From Calditerrivibrio nitroreducens DSM 19672 (GTDB taxonomy: Bacteria; Chrysiogenota; Deferribacteres; Deferribacterales; Calditerrivibrionaceae): a DNA stretch of 64,000 bases. The notes beneath the pieces were generated by a model. That model did not search any database. It worked only from the letters and a program-made list of their open reading frames with translations, and had not been told where the DNA came from. The stretch is taken from the NCBI RefSeq assembly GCF_000183405.1, contig NC_014758.1, positions 1,467,001 through 1,531,000 on the forward strand. Direction: 5' to 3'. Made by a program: the position numbers and the translations under genes. Positions 47,524-54,801 of this stretch are shown one piece after another (the first letter of the stretch is position 1; each line of letters begins with the position of its first letter).

Positions 47524-49059
47524 CTATCCGGATATTTTCGCCTGCCTTCTAAATAGATCCACATCAAGGGAAAAATTCTCAGCAACTTCATATGTGATAA
47601 GATTATTCAAAAACAGTTCTGCAAGTTGCATTTCAAAAGGTATATAATCACCTGTTCCCCTTATCTGGGTATGAATAAGGTTCAGCGCATTATCCCTTAT
47701 AATCTTTTTCAGCTTAAAACTATTGACACAATACTCATAGACAAAAAATTTATCCTGTCCATTCTTATTGGGAACCAATCTAAAATTAATAAATATATTA
47801 ACGTTATCTGCAAGACGATTAAGATGATATTTATAAGAAGATTCCGATTCTTTGTAAAGTAAACTCTCCACAGATGAAGGGATGCTGTTTGATTCAAATG
47901 ATATATAAGCAGGTCTGCCCGCCTCAACAAATTTATATACATTGCTAAACATCTCAGATGATTCAATATTGTCAATAAAAAGAATATTTGGATCGAAATC
48001 GTTTAGTATTTCGTTAAAAACTGCCCTATCTTTAATCAAACTCTTCTCTATCTGTACAATATTTGACTTATTGTTCCTTATGGTTTCATTAAACCTATCC
48101 ACAACATAAAGAATGTTATATCTCCCTATAGAATTTAAATAATCTATTATGGAAGTCATAAATGAAGATTTACCATGTCCAAACGGGGCAATTAAGAAAA
48201 ATATACCCCTTGCTGGCTCCAGCAGATATTTATTAATATCCTTTCCAAGTTTGAAGTTTGATATATTTAAAAATGATGAAGAATTATTTATAACAAGTAT
48301 AAAAAAAGAGTTTTTTTCTTTATAAAAGTTTAATGTAAATCTTTTTGACATTATCGATCTTTTCACGCTCACAAAACCGTTTGAGACAAGTGACCTTCTT
48401 TCATTTTCATCACATACCTCTTTAATTATGTTTAAAATCTGACTCTTTGTAAAAGAATCATAGGGGATCTTTTCAACCATATTCGATTTCTTTATAAAAG
48501 GTGGGGCATTCTCTTTGATAAAAATCCTTTCTATCTTATTATCATAATCTAAGATGGTTGCAATCAGGGTATCGAAATCTTTGCCACCCTGCATAATTAA
48601 TTCTAATGATTTAAATACATAATCCTTAGTTCCGTAGGGTAATTTTTCGAGATCCACCAGAATTCTATCTATAGATATCTCCGACAACAACACCGGTACA
48701 ATTGTTTTGCCAAGATTAAAAGCTATCTCATCTATATCTTTCAATAAAGAGACATCATTTATCCCCAGAAAAAGCTTTTTATCTTCAAGCTTTATAGGTA
48801 CCACTCTATACTTCTTGAGAATTTCAAAATTGATTTCCTTTTGCAAAGTCACAGGAATCACAAGCTCTTTTAGATTTAAGTACTGCAAGCCATACTGCTC
48901 CGCCACAATATTCAGTAAACTCTCTGTAGTCAAAAAACCTGATTTTACGACAAGATCCCCCAACCTCTCCCTTGTGATCTGCTGTTTTGCAAGAAGTTGT
49001 GCCAATTCCTCTTTTGTCAGTATTTTTTTTTCTAATAGGATCTCGCCAAGTTTTTTCAT
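47524..49059 (-). CDS. Divergent PilT/GspE-like ATPase with N-terminal MshEN domain
   Basis: 511 aa from the ATG at 49059 (GGGGG six bases upstream). Residues about 1-150 form a T2SSE_N/MshEN domain with the repeated pattern KLGEILLEKKILTKEEL and RLGDLVVKSGFLTTESLL, a type that can bind c-di-GMP in MshE. After a linker the protein looks PilT-like: a P-loop APFGHGKSS near 300, but the Walker B region reads NILFIDNIES rather than the usual acidic pair, and the Asp/His boxes are hard to find. ATP hydrolysis may be lost. No other pilus motor genes are adjacent; the pil genes are 10 kb away. Confidence 0.72.
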   Translation of the reverse strand: MKKLGEILLEKKILTKEELAQLLAKQQITRERLGDLVVKSGFLTTESLLNIVAEQYGLQYLNLKELVIPVTLQKEINFEILKKYRVVPIKLEDKKLFLGINDVSLLKDIDEIAFNLGKTIVPVLLSEISIDRILVDLEKLPYGTKDYVFKSLELIMQGGKDFDTLIATILDYDNKIERIFIKENAPPFIKKSNMVEKIPYDSFTKSQILNIIKEVCDENERRSLVSNGFVSVKRSIMSKRFTLNFYKEKNSFFILVINNSSSFLNISNFKLGKDINKYLLEPARGIFFLIAPFGHGKSSFMTSIIDYLNSIGRYNILYVVDRFNETIRNNKSNIVQIEKSLIKDRAVFNEILNDFDPNILFIDNIESSEMFSNVYKFVEAGRPAYISFESNSIPSSVESLLYKESESSYKYHLNRLADNVNIFINFRLVPNKNGQDKFFVYEYCVNSFKLKKIIRDNALNLIHTQIRGTGDYIPFEMQLAELFLNNLITYEVAENFSLDVDLFRRQAKISG

Positions 49060-49085
49060 GAATACCCCCAAATAGGTTATATAAT

Positions 49086-49113
49086 ATTATAAATAAAAAT
49101 ATAGATATTTCAA
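49086..49113 (-). promoter_or_regulatory. Promoter at the head of the long minus-strand gene run
   Basis: On the minus strand TTGAAA (49113-49108), 16-bp spacer, TATAAT (49091-49086). Start expected near 49079, giving a 20-nt leader with GGGGG before the ATG at 49059. Confidence 0.68.
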
Positions 49114-49132
49114 TAAAACTTACAAATAATAA

Positions 49133-50020
49133 CTAATCTATAACCCTTTTTACAATATCCCCATAAGCATCTATTCTTCTATCTCTAAAAAATGGCCAGA
49201 TTCTTCTTACCTTTTCGATTCTTGTCAAAGCAATGTCAGCATAACAATTTTCTTCATCATAATTACCAGAAGAGCAGAGTATCTCCCCTTGAGGACCAGC
49301 TATAAAGCTATTACCCCAGAATATTATGCCAGTATTTTTATCAGATGGATTCTTTTCGTACCCAACTCTATTTACAGAAACCACAAAAACCCCATTGGCC
49401 ACTGCATGCCCCCTCTGGGATATTATCCAGGCATTTAATTGTCTATCTTTTTCATCATCAGAATCATCAGGATCCCATCCAATTGCGGTAGGATAAACTA
49501 TTATCTCTGCACCAGATAGGGCCATCAACCTGGCAGCTTCAGGATACCACTGATCCCAGCAAACCAATACACCTATTCTTCCAATAGATGTGTCAATAGG
49601 CTTAAAACCAATATCACCAGGTGTAAAATAAAACTTCTCATAAAACCCAGGATCATCAGGTATATGCATTTTTCTATATATACCTGCTATTGAACCATCC
49701 CTTTCAAAAACAACAGCTGTATTGTGATAAACTCCAGCCATCCTTTTTTCAAACATTGAAGTGACCAAGACCACCTTCTGATCCTTTGCCAATTTAGAAA
49801 AATGTTCCGTCGAAGGACCAGGTATCGGCTCCGCCAGATCAAAATACTCCACAGATTCCTTCTGACAAAAATAGAGGGTATTATGGAGCTCCGGCAAAAC
49901 AATCAATTCCGCCCCTTTTTTTGCCAGAAATTTTATATTATCAGTCAATTTTTCAATATTGGCTTTAACATCCTCACTATTTGACTGCTGAACAAACCCC
50001 ACTCTTACTATTCTTCCCAT
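49133..50020 (-). CDS. aguB: N-carbamoylputrescine amidase
   Basis: 295 aa from the ATG at 50020, which shares a base with the aguA stop and has GGGG upstream; a longer frame lies inside aguA. Nitrilase-family triad: E44 (LPELH), K117 (YRKMHIP), C154 (LVCWDQWYP). Turns N-carbamoylputrescine into putrescine, CO2 and ammonia. The neighbouring agmatine deiminase makes its substrate, which settles the specificity. Confidence 0.95.
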   Translation of the reverse strand: MGRIVRVGFVQQSNSEDVKANIEKLTDNIKFLAKKGAELIVLPELHNTLYFCQKESVEYFDLAEPIPGPSTEHFSKLAKDQKVVLVTSMFEKRMAGVYHNTAVVFERDGSIAGIYRKMHIPDDPGFYEKFYFTPGDIGFKPIDTSIGRIGVLVCWDQWYPEAARLMALSGAEIIVYPTAIGWDPDDSDDEKDRQLNAWIISQRGHAVANGVFVVSVNRVGYEKNPSDKNTGIIFWGNSFIAGPQGEILCSSGNYDEENCYADIALTRIEKVRRIWPFFRDRRIDAYGDIVKRVID

Positions 50021-51039
50021 TATAACACCCCTTTTGGAAATTGCATTGTTACACAATGTAAGGATCCGTGCTGTCTTATTAAAACGGAACAATCCACCCC
50101 CACCACCTCTCTATCTTTAAAGATATCTTTAAAAATTTCCAGCGCAACAACATCCTTGCTGCAATTATATGTAGGTACTAACACAGCATCATTGATAATC
50201 AAAAAATTCGCATAAGTAGCTGGCAATCTTTCATCCCTATGATATACAGGATCAACCATAGGTAAAGGAACAAGATTGTAGTAATTGCCATTTTTATCCT
50301 TCAATCTTTTTAATTCCTCTTCCATCATCGATAGCTCATAATAATGGGGATCATTTGTATCATCACACTTTACATAACATATCGTATCAACACCGCAAAA
50401 TCTTGCCAATGTATCTATATGGCTATCGGTATCATCCCCTTCAAGATAACCATGCTCCAAAAAAATAATCCTTTCCGCACCAAGATCTTTTTTAAGCCTT
50501 TCTTCTATCTCTTTTTTGTCTAAATGCTCATTTCGATTATAGGACATTAGACATCTGCTTGTTGTAAGGATGGTACCTTCACCATCAGACTCTATGCTAC
50601 CACCTTCTAAAACAAAATCCTTATGATACTCTATCTTTACACCTTTCTTGAAAAAACCTACATCAAAAAGCTTTCTGGTAATCTGGTTGTCATAGTTGGC
50701 CGAGAATTTAAGCCCCCAACCGTTAAATGTGTAATTTAAAATGGTGGGGATGCCATCTCTGAATATAGTAATTCCCCCATGATCTCGGGCCCAGGTATCG
50801 TTATTTTCTATCTGGCAATAGATGATACTACTTTGATCCAAATCAGAGGTGATCTTTTTTACCCTTTCTATATTCTTACAGACGATAATCAGTTTCTCCC
50901 TTTTGACAATCTCTTTGGCTATGTTATAAAAGCAATTATCCGCCTCATCAAGGTAATCTTTCCAGTCGGTATCCTCATGGGGCCAGGTAAGCTGTACACA
51001 ATCCTGTTTATGCCATTCCGCAGGTAATATAGTTTTCAT
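50020..51039 (-). CDS. aguA: Agmatine deiminase
   Basis: 339-aa guanidine-modifying enzyme of the PPADI family, converting agmatine to N-carbamoylputrescine. NDTWARDHGG near 82 and the nucleophile C329 in HGSLHCVTMQFP are clear. First gene of a two-gene polyamine unit transcribed away from argS. No ribosome site precedes the ATG, and the -10 box ends only five bases upstream, pointing to a leaderless mRNA. No arginine decarboxylase gene lies nearby. Confidence 0.95.
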   Translation of the reverse strand: MKTILPAEWHKQDCVQLTWPHEDTDWKDYLDEADNCFYNIAKEIVKREKLIIVCKNIERVKKITSDLDQSSIIYCQIENNDTWARDHGGITIFRDGIPTILNYTFNGWGLKFSANYDNQITRKLFDVGFFKKGVKIEYHKDFVLEGGSIESDGEGTILTTSRCLMSYNRNEHLDKKEIEERLKKDLGAERIIFLEHGYLEGDDTDSHIDTLARFCGVDTICYVKCDDTNDPHYYELSMMEEELKRLKDKNGNYYNLVPLPMVDPVYHRDERLPATYANFLIINDAVLVPTYNCSKDVVALEIFKDIFKDREVVGVDCSVLIRQHGSLHCVTMQFPKGVL

Positions 51040-51044
51040 ACTTA

Positions 51045-51073
51045 ATAATATCCAATCAATTACCTGATGTCAA
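51045..51073 (-). promoter_or_regulatory. Promoter of aguA-aguB
   Basis: On the minus strand TTGACA (51073-51068), 17-bp spacer, TATTAT (51050-51045). The expected start falls on or next to the ATG at 51039. Confidence 0.75.
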
Positions 51074-51104
51074 ATGAAAATGATACACTTTTAACTATTG
51101 AAAA

Positions 51105-51110
51105 TATAAT
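51105..51110 (+). promoter_or_regulatory. Possible -10 box of the argS unit
   Basis: TATAAT at 51105-51110; the -35 position (51082-51087, GATACA) is weak. A second AT-rich candidate, TATAAA at 51119-51124, has TTGAAA only 15 bp upstream. The true promoter lies in 51074-51150 but which is used is unclear. Confidence 0.35.
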
Positions 51111-51154
51111 CATTTTATTATAAAATCTTTTTTGAAGAAAACTATGGAGGAATG

Positions 51155-52783
51155 ATGGAAGACTTAATCAAAGAAGTTATTGACGAAGCCTTAAAAAGAT
51201 ACGAACTGAAAAGTGTCAATTATACAATCGAGATACCTAAAAAGTCTGAAAATGGGGATTTTTCCTCAAATGTTGCATTTGTGTTGAGTAAAGCACTAAA
51301 GCAAAGACCTATTGATATAGCAAATGAAATAGTCTCATATATCGATAAAAAAAATTTTTCAAAAGTTGAAGTGGCCCCTCCAGGTTTCATAAATTTCTTT
51401 TTATCTAAAGAACCTTATTATAATTTTTTAAAAGCTATTATCGAAAAGCCCGACTTTCATATTGAAAAGATAGGTAACAATAAAAAGGCAATGGTGGAAT
51501 TTGTCAGTGCCAACCCCACAGGTCCACTGCATATCGGTCATGGTAGGGGATCCGCTTACGGAGATACAATTGCAAGATTATTAAATATATCTGGTTTTAA
51601 TGTATATAAGGAATACTATATCAACGATGCCGGAAATCAGATGAATAATCTTGCTTTAAGTATATATTCAAGGTACTGCGAATTGTTTGGTAAGGATTAT
51701 CCATTCCCTGCAGATGGCTACAAAGGTGAATATATAATCGACATAGCAAAAGATATCGCCGAAAAATATCAGGATAATCTCCTAAACGATGAAATAAATG
51801 GCATAAAGATCTGTTTTGAAATTGGCGTTAAAACAATCCTTGATGGCATTGAAGCTGACTTAAGAGATTTTAGAGTAACTTTTGATAACTGGTTTAGTGA
51901 AAAATCGCTTTATGAATCCCAAGAAGTGGAAAAAACTATAGAACTACTGAAAAAAAATGGATATATCTATGAAAAAGATAATGCCTTATGGTTTAAATCA
52001 GAACAGCTTGGAGATGACAAAGATAGAGTAATAAAACGCAGCACAGGGGAATACACATATTTTGCATCAGACATAGCATACCACAAAAATAAGTTTGAAA
52101 GGGGTTTTGAATATCTTGTGGATGTTTGGGGAGCTGACCATCATGGATATGTAAACCGATTGAAAAATGGAGTAAAAGCCCTTGGTATAGATGTGGAAAA
52201 TCTAAAAATCCAGCTTATACAGATGGTGAGCCTTATTAAAGGTGGAGAAAGGATATCGATGTCCACAAGAGCCGGAGAATTTATCACCCTAAGATGGCTT
52301 CTTGATGAAGTGGGGACTGATGCCGCGAGATATTTTTATCTTATGAGAGATATAAATTCTCAGTTTGACTTTGACATAGATCTTGCCAAAAGCAAAAGTA
52401 ACGATAATCCCGTTTATTATATACAATATGCCCATGCTAGAGTATGCAGTTTAAAAAGAAACGCAAAGGAAAAAGGAATAGACTTTAAAATAAGCAATGA
52501 TTTAGAACTTCTTACACTCCCTTCAGAATTAGAAATAATAAAAAAACTTTACGACTTTAAAAATGTAATAAAAACAGCCACCATAAATCTTGAACCCCAC
52601 AGAATATGCTATTATCTTCAGGATCTTGCCGGTTTATTTCACACGTACTATTACAACACCACAATTGTTGATGAAAATGATCTAAAAACTACCAATGCCA
52701 GACTGTCTCTTTCCGAGGCAGTGGCAAAAACTATAAGTCTTGGACTTAATATATTAGGTGTATCTGCACCTGAGAGGATGTAG
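51155..52783 (+). CDS. argS: Arginine-tRNA ligase
   Basis: 542 aa from the second of two tandem ATGs, better spaced from GGAGG than the first at 51152. Class I synthetase: N-terminal Add-1 domain (1-100), HIGH motif in TGPLHIGHGRGSA near 125, a degenerate KMSKS region GERISMSTRAGE near 370, and the anticodon-binding helical domain ending in APERM. First gene of a three-gene unit. Confidence 0.97.
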   Translation: MEDLIKEVIDEALKRYELKSVNYTIEIPKKSENGDFSSNVAFVLSKALKQRPIDIANEIVSYIDKKNFSKVEVAPPGFINFFLSKEPYYNFLKAIIEKPDFHIEKIGNNKKAMVEFVSANPTGPLHIGHGRGSAYGDTIARLLNISGFNVYKEYYINDAGNQMNNLALSIYSRYCELFGKDYPFPADGYKGEYIIDIAKDIAEKYQDNLLNDEINGIKICFEIGVKTILDGIEADLRDFRVTFDNWFSEKSLYESQEVEKTIELLKKNGYIYEKDNALWFKSEQLGDDKDRVIKRSTGEYTYFASDIAYHKNKFERGFEYLVDVWGADHHGYVNRLKNGVKALGIDVENLKIQLIQMVSLIKGGERISMSTRAGEFITLRWLLDEVGTDAARYFYLMRDINSQFDFDIDLAKSKSNDNPVYYIQYAHARVCSLKRNAKEKGIDFKISNDLELLTLPSELEIIKKLYDFKNVIKTATINLEPHRICYYLQDLAGLFHTYYYNTTIVDENDLKTTNARLSLSEAVAKTISLGLNILGVSAPERM

Positions 52784-52792
52784 GAGGTAAAA

Positions 52793-53731
52793 ATGAAGGA
52801 TTCAAATAAAATTAAAGAGAAAGATTCCAAGGGTGACGTAAAGATAATATTCATTGTTGGAGCAATTTTCTTAGTTGCTTTCGGACTTATAGTTTATGGA
52901 ATCGTAAAATTAACCAATCAATATTTTTCTCTAAAAGAGCAGCTTTCAGAAAAAAAAGTAGTCGAATCCGCCCAGACAACTACACCTGATAATGGGAAAA
53001 AAATTACAGTTGAGTCTGATAACATTAAAGTGGAAGATATTAAAAAACAAACAGAAGAAGCAATTTCTGACAATAAAGCTAAAAAGTATGCGGTGGAGGA
53101 AAAAAAGCCTGAAACTAAACCAGATACAAAAGTAGAACCGAAGATAGTGCAAAACACTACTCCTCCTGAAGAGAAGAAGAATGATATAAAAACAGAACAA
53201 AAAAATGAGTCAAAAACTGAGCCAAAAGCTGAATCGAAAATTGAACAAACAAAAACAAAACAGGAAAAAGAAAAAATAGTGTTAAATGCAGATAAATCCA
53301 CAATAAAAAAAGAACCCGCAGATAACAGGTCTTCCAAAAAAGTGGAAGAAAAAAAATTACAACAGGCAAAAAAAGAGGAACCTATTACCAATTCTAAACA
53401 GAGTATAAAACCAAAACAGGAAACAGAGCATAAAGAATCAAACGCAAAAACAAAAGAACCATCAGCAATTGTGGATCAAACATCTAAAAGTGGAAACGGG
53501 AATTATTCTCTCCAATTGATGGCTTTTAAAGATGAAGAACATACTAAAAAAGAGGCAGAAAAGCTAAAAAGTAAACTTAAAGATGTATATATAGTAAAGG
53601 CAGATTTAGGGGAAAAAGGGATATGGTACAGAATTAGATATGGTAAAAATTTAACAAAAGAAGAAGCATTAAAATTGAAGGAAAAGCTACAAAAGGAACA
53701 CAATATAAATGCCATATTAGCAAGGAATTAA
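52793..53731 (+). CDS. SPOR-domain membrane protein
   Basis: 312 aa. Short cytoplasmic start, one membrane helix (about 17-42), a long Lys/Glu/Thr-rich low-complexity stretch (about 60-230, with loose repeats of the TEQKNESKTEPKAESK kind), and a C-terminal SPOR fold (about 236-312, from NYSLQLMAFKDEEH). SPOR domains bind denuded septal glycans, so this is probably a division-site protein of FtsN/DedD type. AGGAGG precedes the ATG, 9 bp after argS. Confidence 0.87.
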   Translation: MKDSNKIKEKDSKGDVKIIFIVGAIFLVAFGLIVYGIVKLTNQYFSLKEQLSEKKVVESAQTTTPDNGKKITVESDNIKVEDIKKQTEEAISDNKAKKYAVEEKKPETKPDTKVEPKIVQNTTPPEEKKNDIKTEQKNESKTEPKAESKIEQTKTKQEKEKIVLNADKSTIKKEPADNRSSKKVEEKKLQQAKKEEPITNSKQSIKPKQETEHKESNAKTKEPSAIVDQTSKSGNGNYSLQLMAFKDEEHTKKEAEKLKSKLKDVYIVKADLGEKGIWYRIRYGKNLTKEEALKLKEKLQKEHNINAILARN

Positions 53732-53741
53732 GGATATATTT

Positions 53742-54767
53742 ATGGAGACTCTAAAACTATTTTATACACCATTAATAGTGTTTGGGATATCATTTGTTAT
53801 ATTATTCATAACAAGAAAAAGTCTAATTAAAATATTTTTAAAATTTGCTGAAAAAACCAAGACTACTCTCGATGATATAGTATTAAATGCTATTAGAAAG
53901 CCATCTATTTTGTGGATATTCGCACTATCTGTAGACATAGCTATAAAATTTTCACAACTTCCCCCACAATATTCCAACACTCTTAGCAAAATCATACATA
54001 TCATAATAATTATTTCTATTACTTTTGTAGCGGGAAATCTTTTGGGATTGTTGTTTAACACATCATTGAGAGAAAAATCGGTACCTTTGCCAAATACTGG
54101 TCTTCTACAGGCAATCATAAAGATAACTATCTACATAGTTGGTATTTTGATAGCCCTCAACTACCTTGGCATCTCCATTACCCCTATAATTACAGCTTTG
54201 GGTGTGGGTGGTCTTGCCGTTGCTCTCGCACTTAAAGACACTCTTGCAAATCTATTTTCCGGGATACATATCCTTATGGAAAGAGCAATAAAAGTAGGGG
54301 ATTTTATTCGCATGGATAATGGTGTGGAGGGTTTTGTGGAGGATATTACCTGGAGAACCACGCGTATTAAAACTGTTCAAAATAATTTTATAATTGTCCC
54401 CAATGAAAAATTGGTTCAGAGTATCGTCACAAATTTCGATTTAAACGATAAAAAAGTATCGGTACCGATAAAGATAAGTGTAAGTTACGATTCAGATATC
54501 GATAGGGTAGAGCAGATTCTATTAGACGAGGCTAAAAGTATGATTGGAAAAGTGGAAGGATTATTAGCCGACCCAGAACCTTTGGTAAGGTTTAACCCTG
54601 GATTTGGTGATAGCTCCCTTGATTTTACACTTGTCTGTTATGCATCGGAATTTAAATATAATTTTTTAATACAAAGTGAAGTAAGAAAAGCAATTTTTAA
54701 AAGATTCAAAGAAGAAGGTATAGAAATCCCATTCCCACAAAGAGTTATTCACATGAGACAAGATTAG
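53742..54767 (+). CDS. MscS-family mechanosensitive channel
   Basis: 341 aa. Four or five membrane segments (about 8-30, 55-70, 85-110, 120-150 and the pore helix near 150-175). The pore-lining glycine/alanine-rich helix (ALGVGGLAVALALKDTLANLF) and the beta domain with GDFIRMDNGVEGFVEDITWR are typical. Releases solutes on hypo-osmotic shock. Last gene of the argS unit. Confidence 0.92.
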   Translation: METLKLFYTPLIVFGISFVILFITRKSLIKIFLKFAEKTKTTLDDIVLNAIRKPSILWIFALSVDIAIKFSQLPPQYSNTLSKIIHIIIIISITFVAGNLLGLLFNTSLREKSVPLPNTGLLQAIIKITIYIVGILIALNYLGISITPIITALGVGGLAVALALKDTLANLFSGIHILMERAIKVGDFIRMDNGVEGFVEDITWRTTRIKTVQNNFIIVPNEKLVQSIVTNFDLNDKKVSVPIKISVSYDSDIDRVEQILLDEAKSMIGKVEGLLADPEPLVRFNPGFGDSSLDFTLVCYASEFKYNFLIQSEVRKAIFKRFKEEGIEIPFPQRVIHMRQD

Positions 54768-54768
54768 T

Positions 54769-54794
54769 AAAAAGCGGGCATAAACCCGCTTTTT
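54769..54794. terminator. Bidirectional intrinsic terminator between the MscS gene and flgE
   Basis: Stem AAAAAGCGGG (54769-54778), loop CATAAA, stem CCCGCTTTTT (54785-54794); usable from both sides. Confidence 0.92.
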
Positions 54795-54801
54795 ACTATA
54801 A

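Noticed and set aside
52918-53391. 157-codon minus-strand frame within the SPOR gene
   Set aside because: It is the antisense of a lysine-rich low-complexity stretch, giving a Phe/Ser-rich sequence without motifs or a ribosome site.
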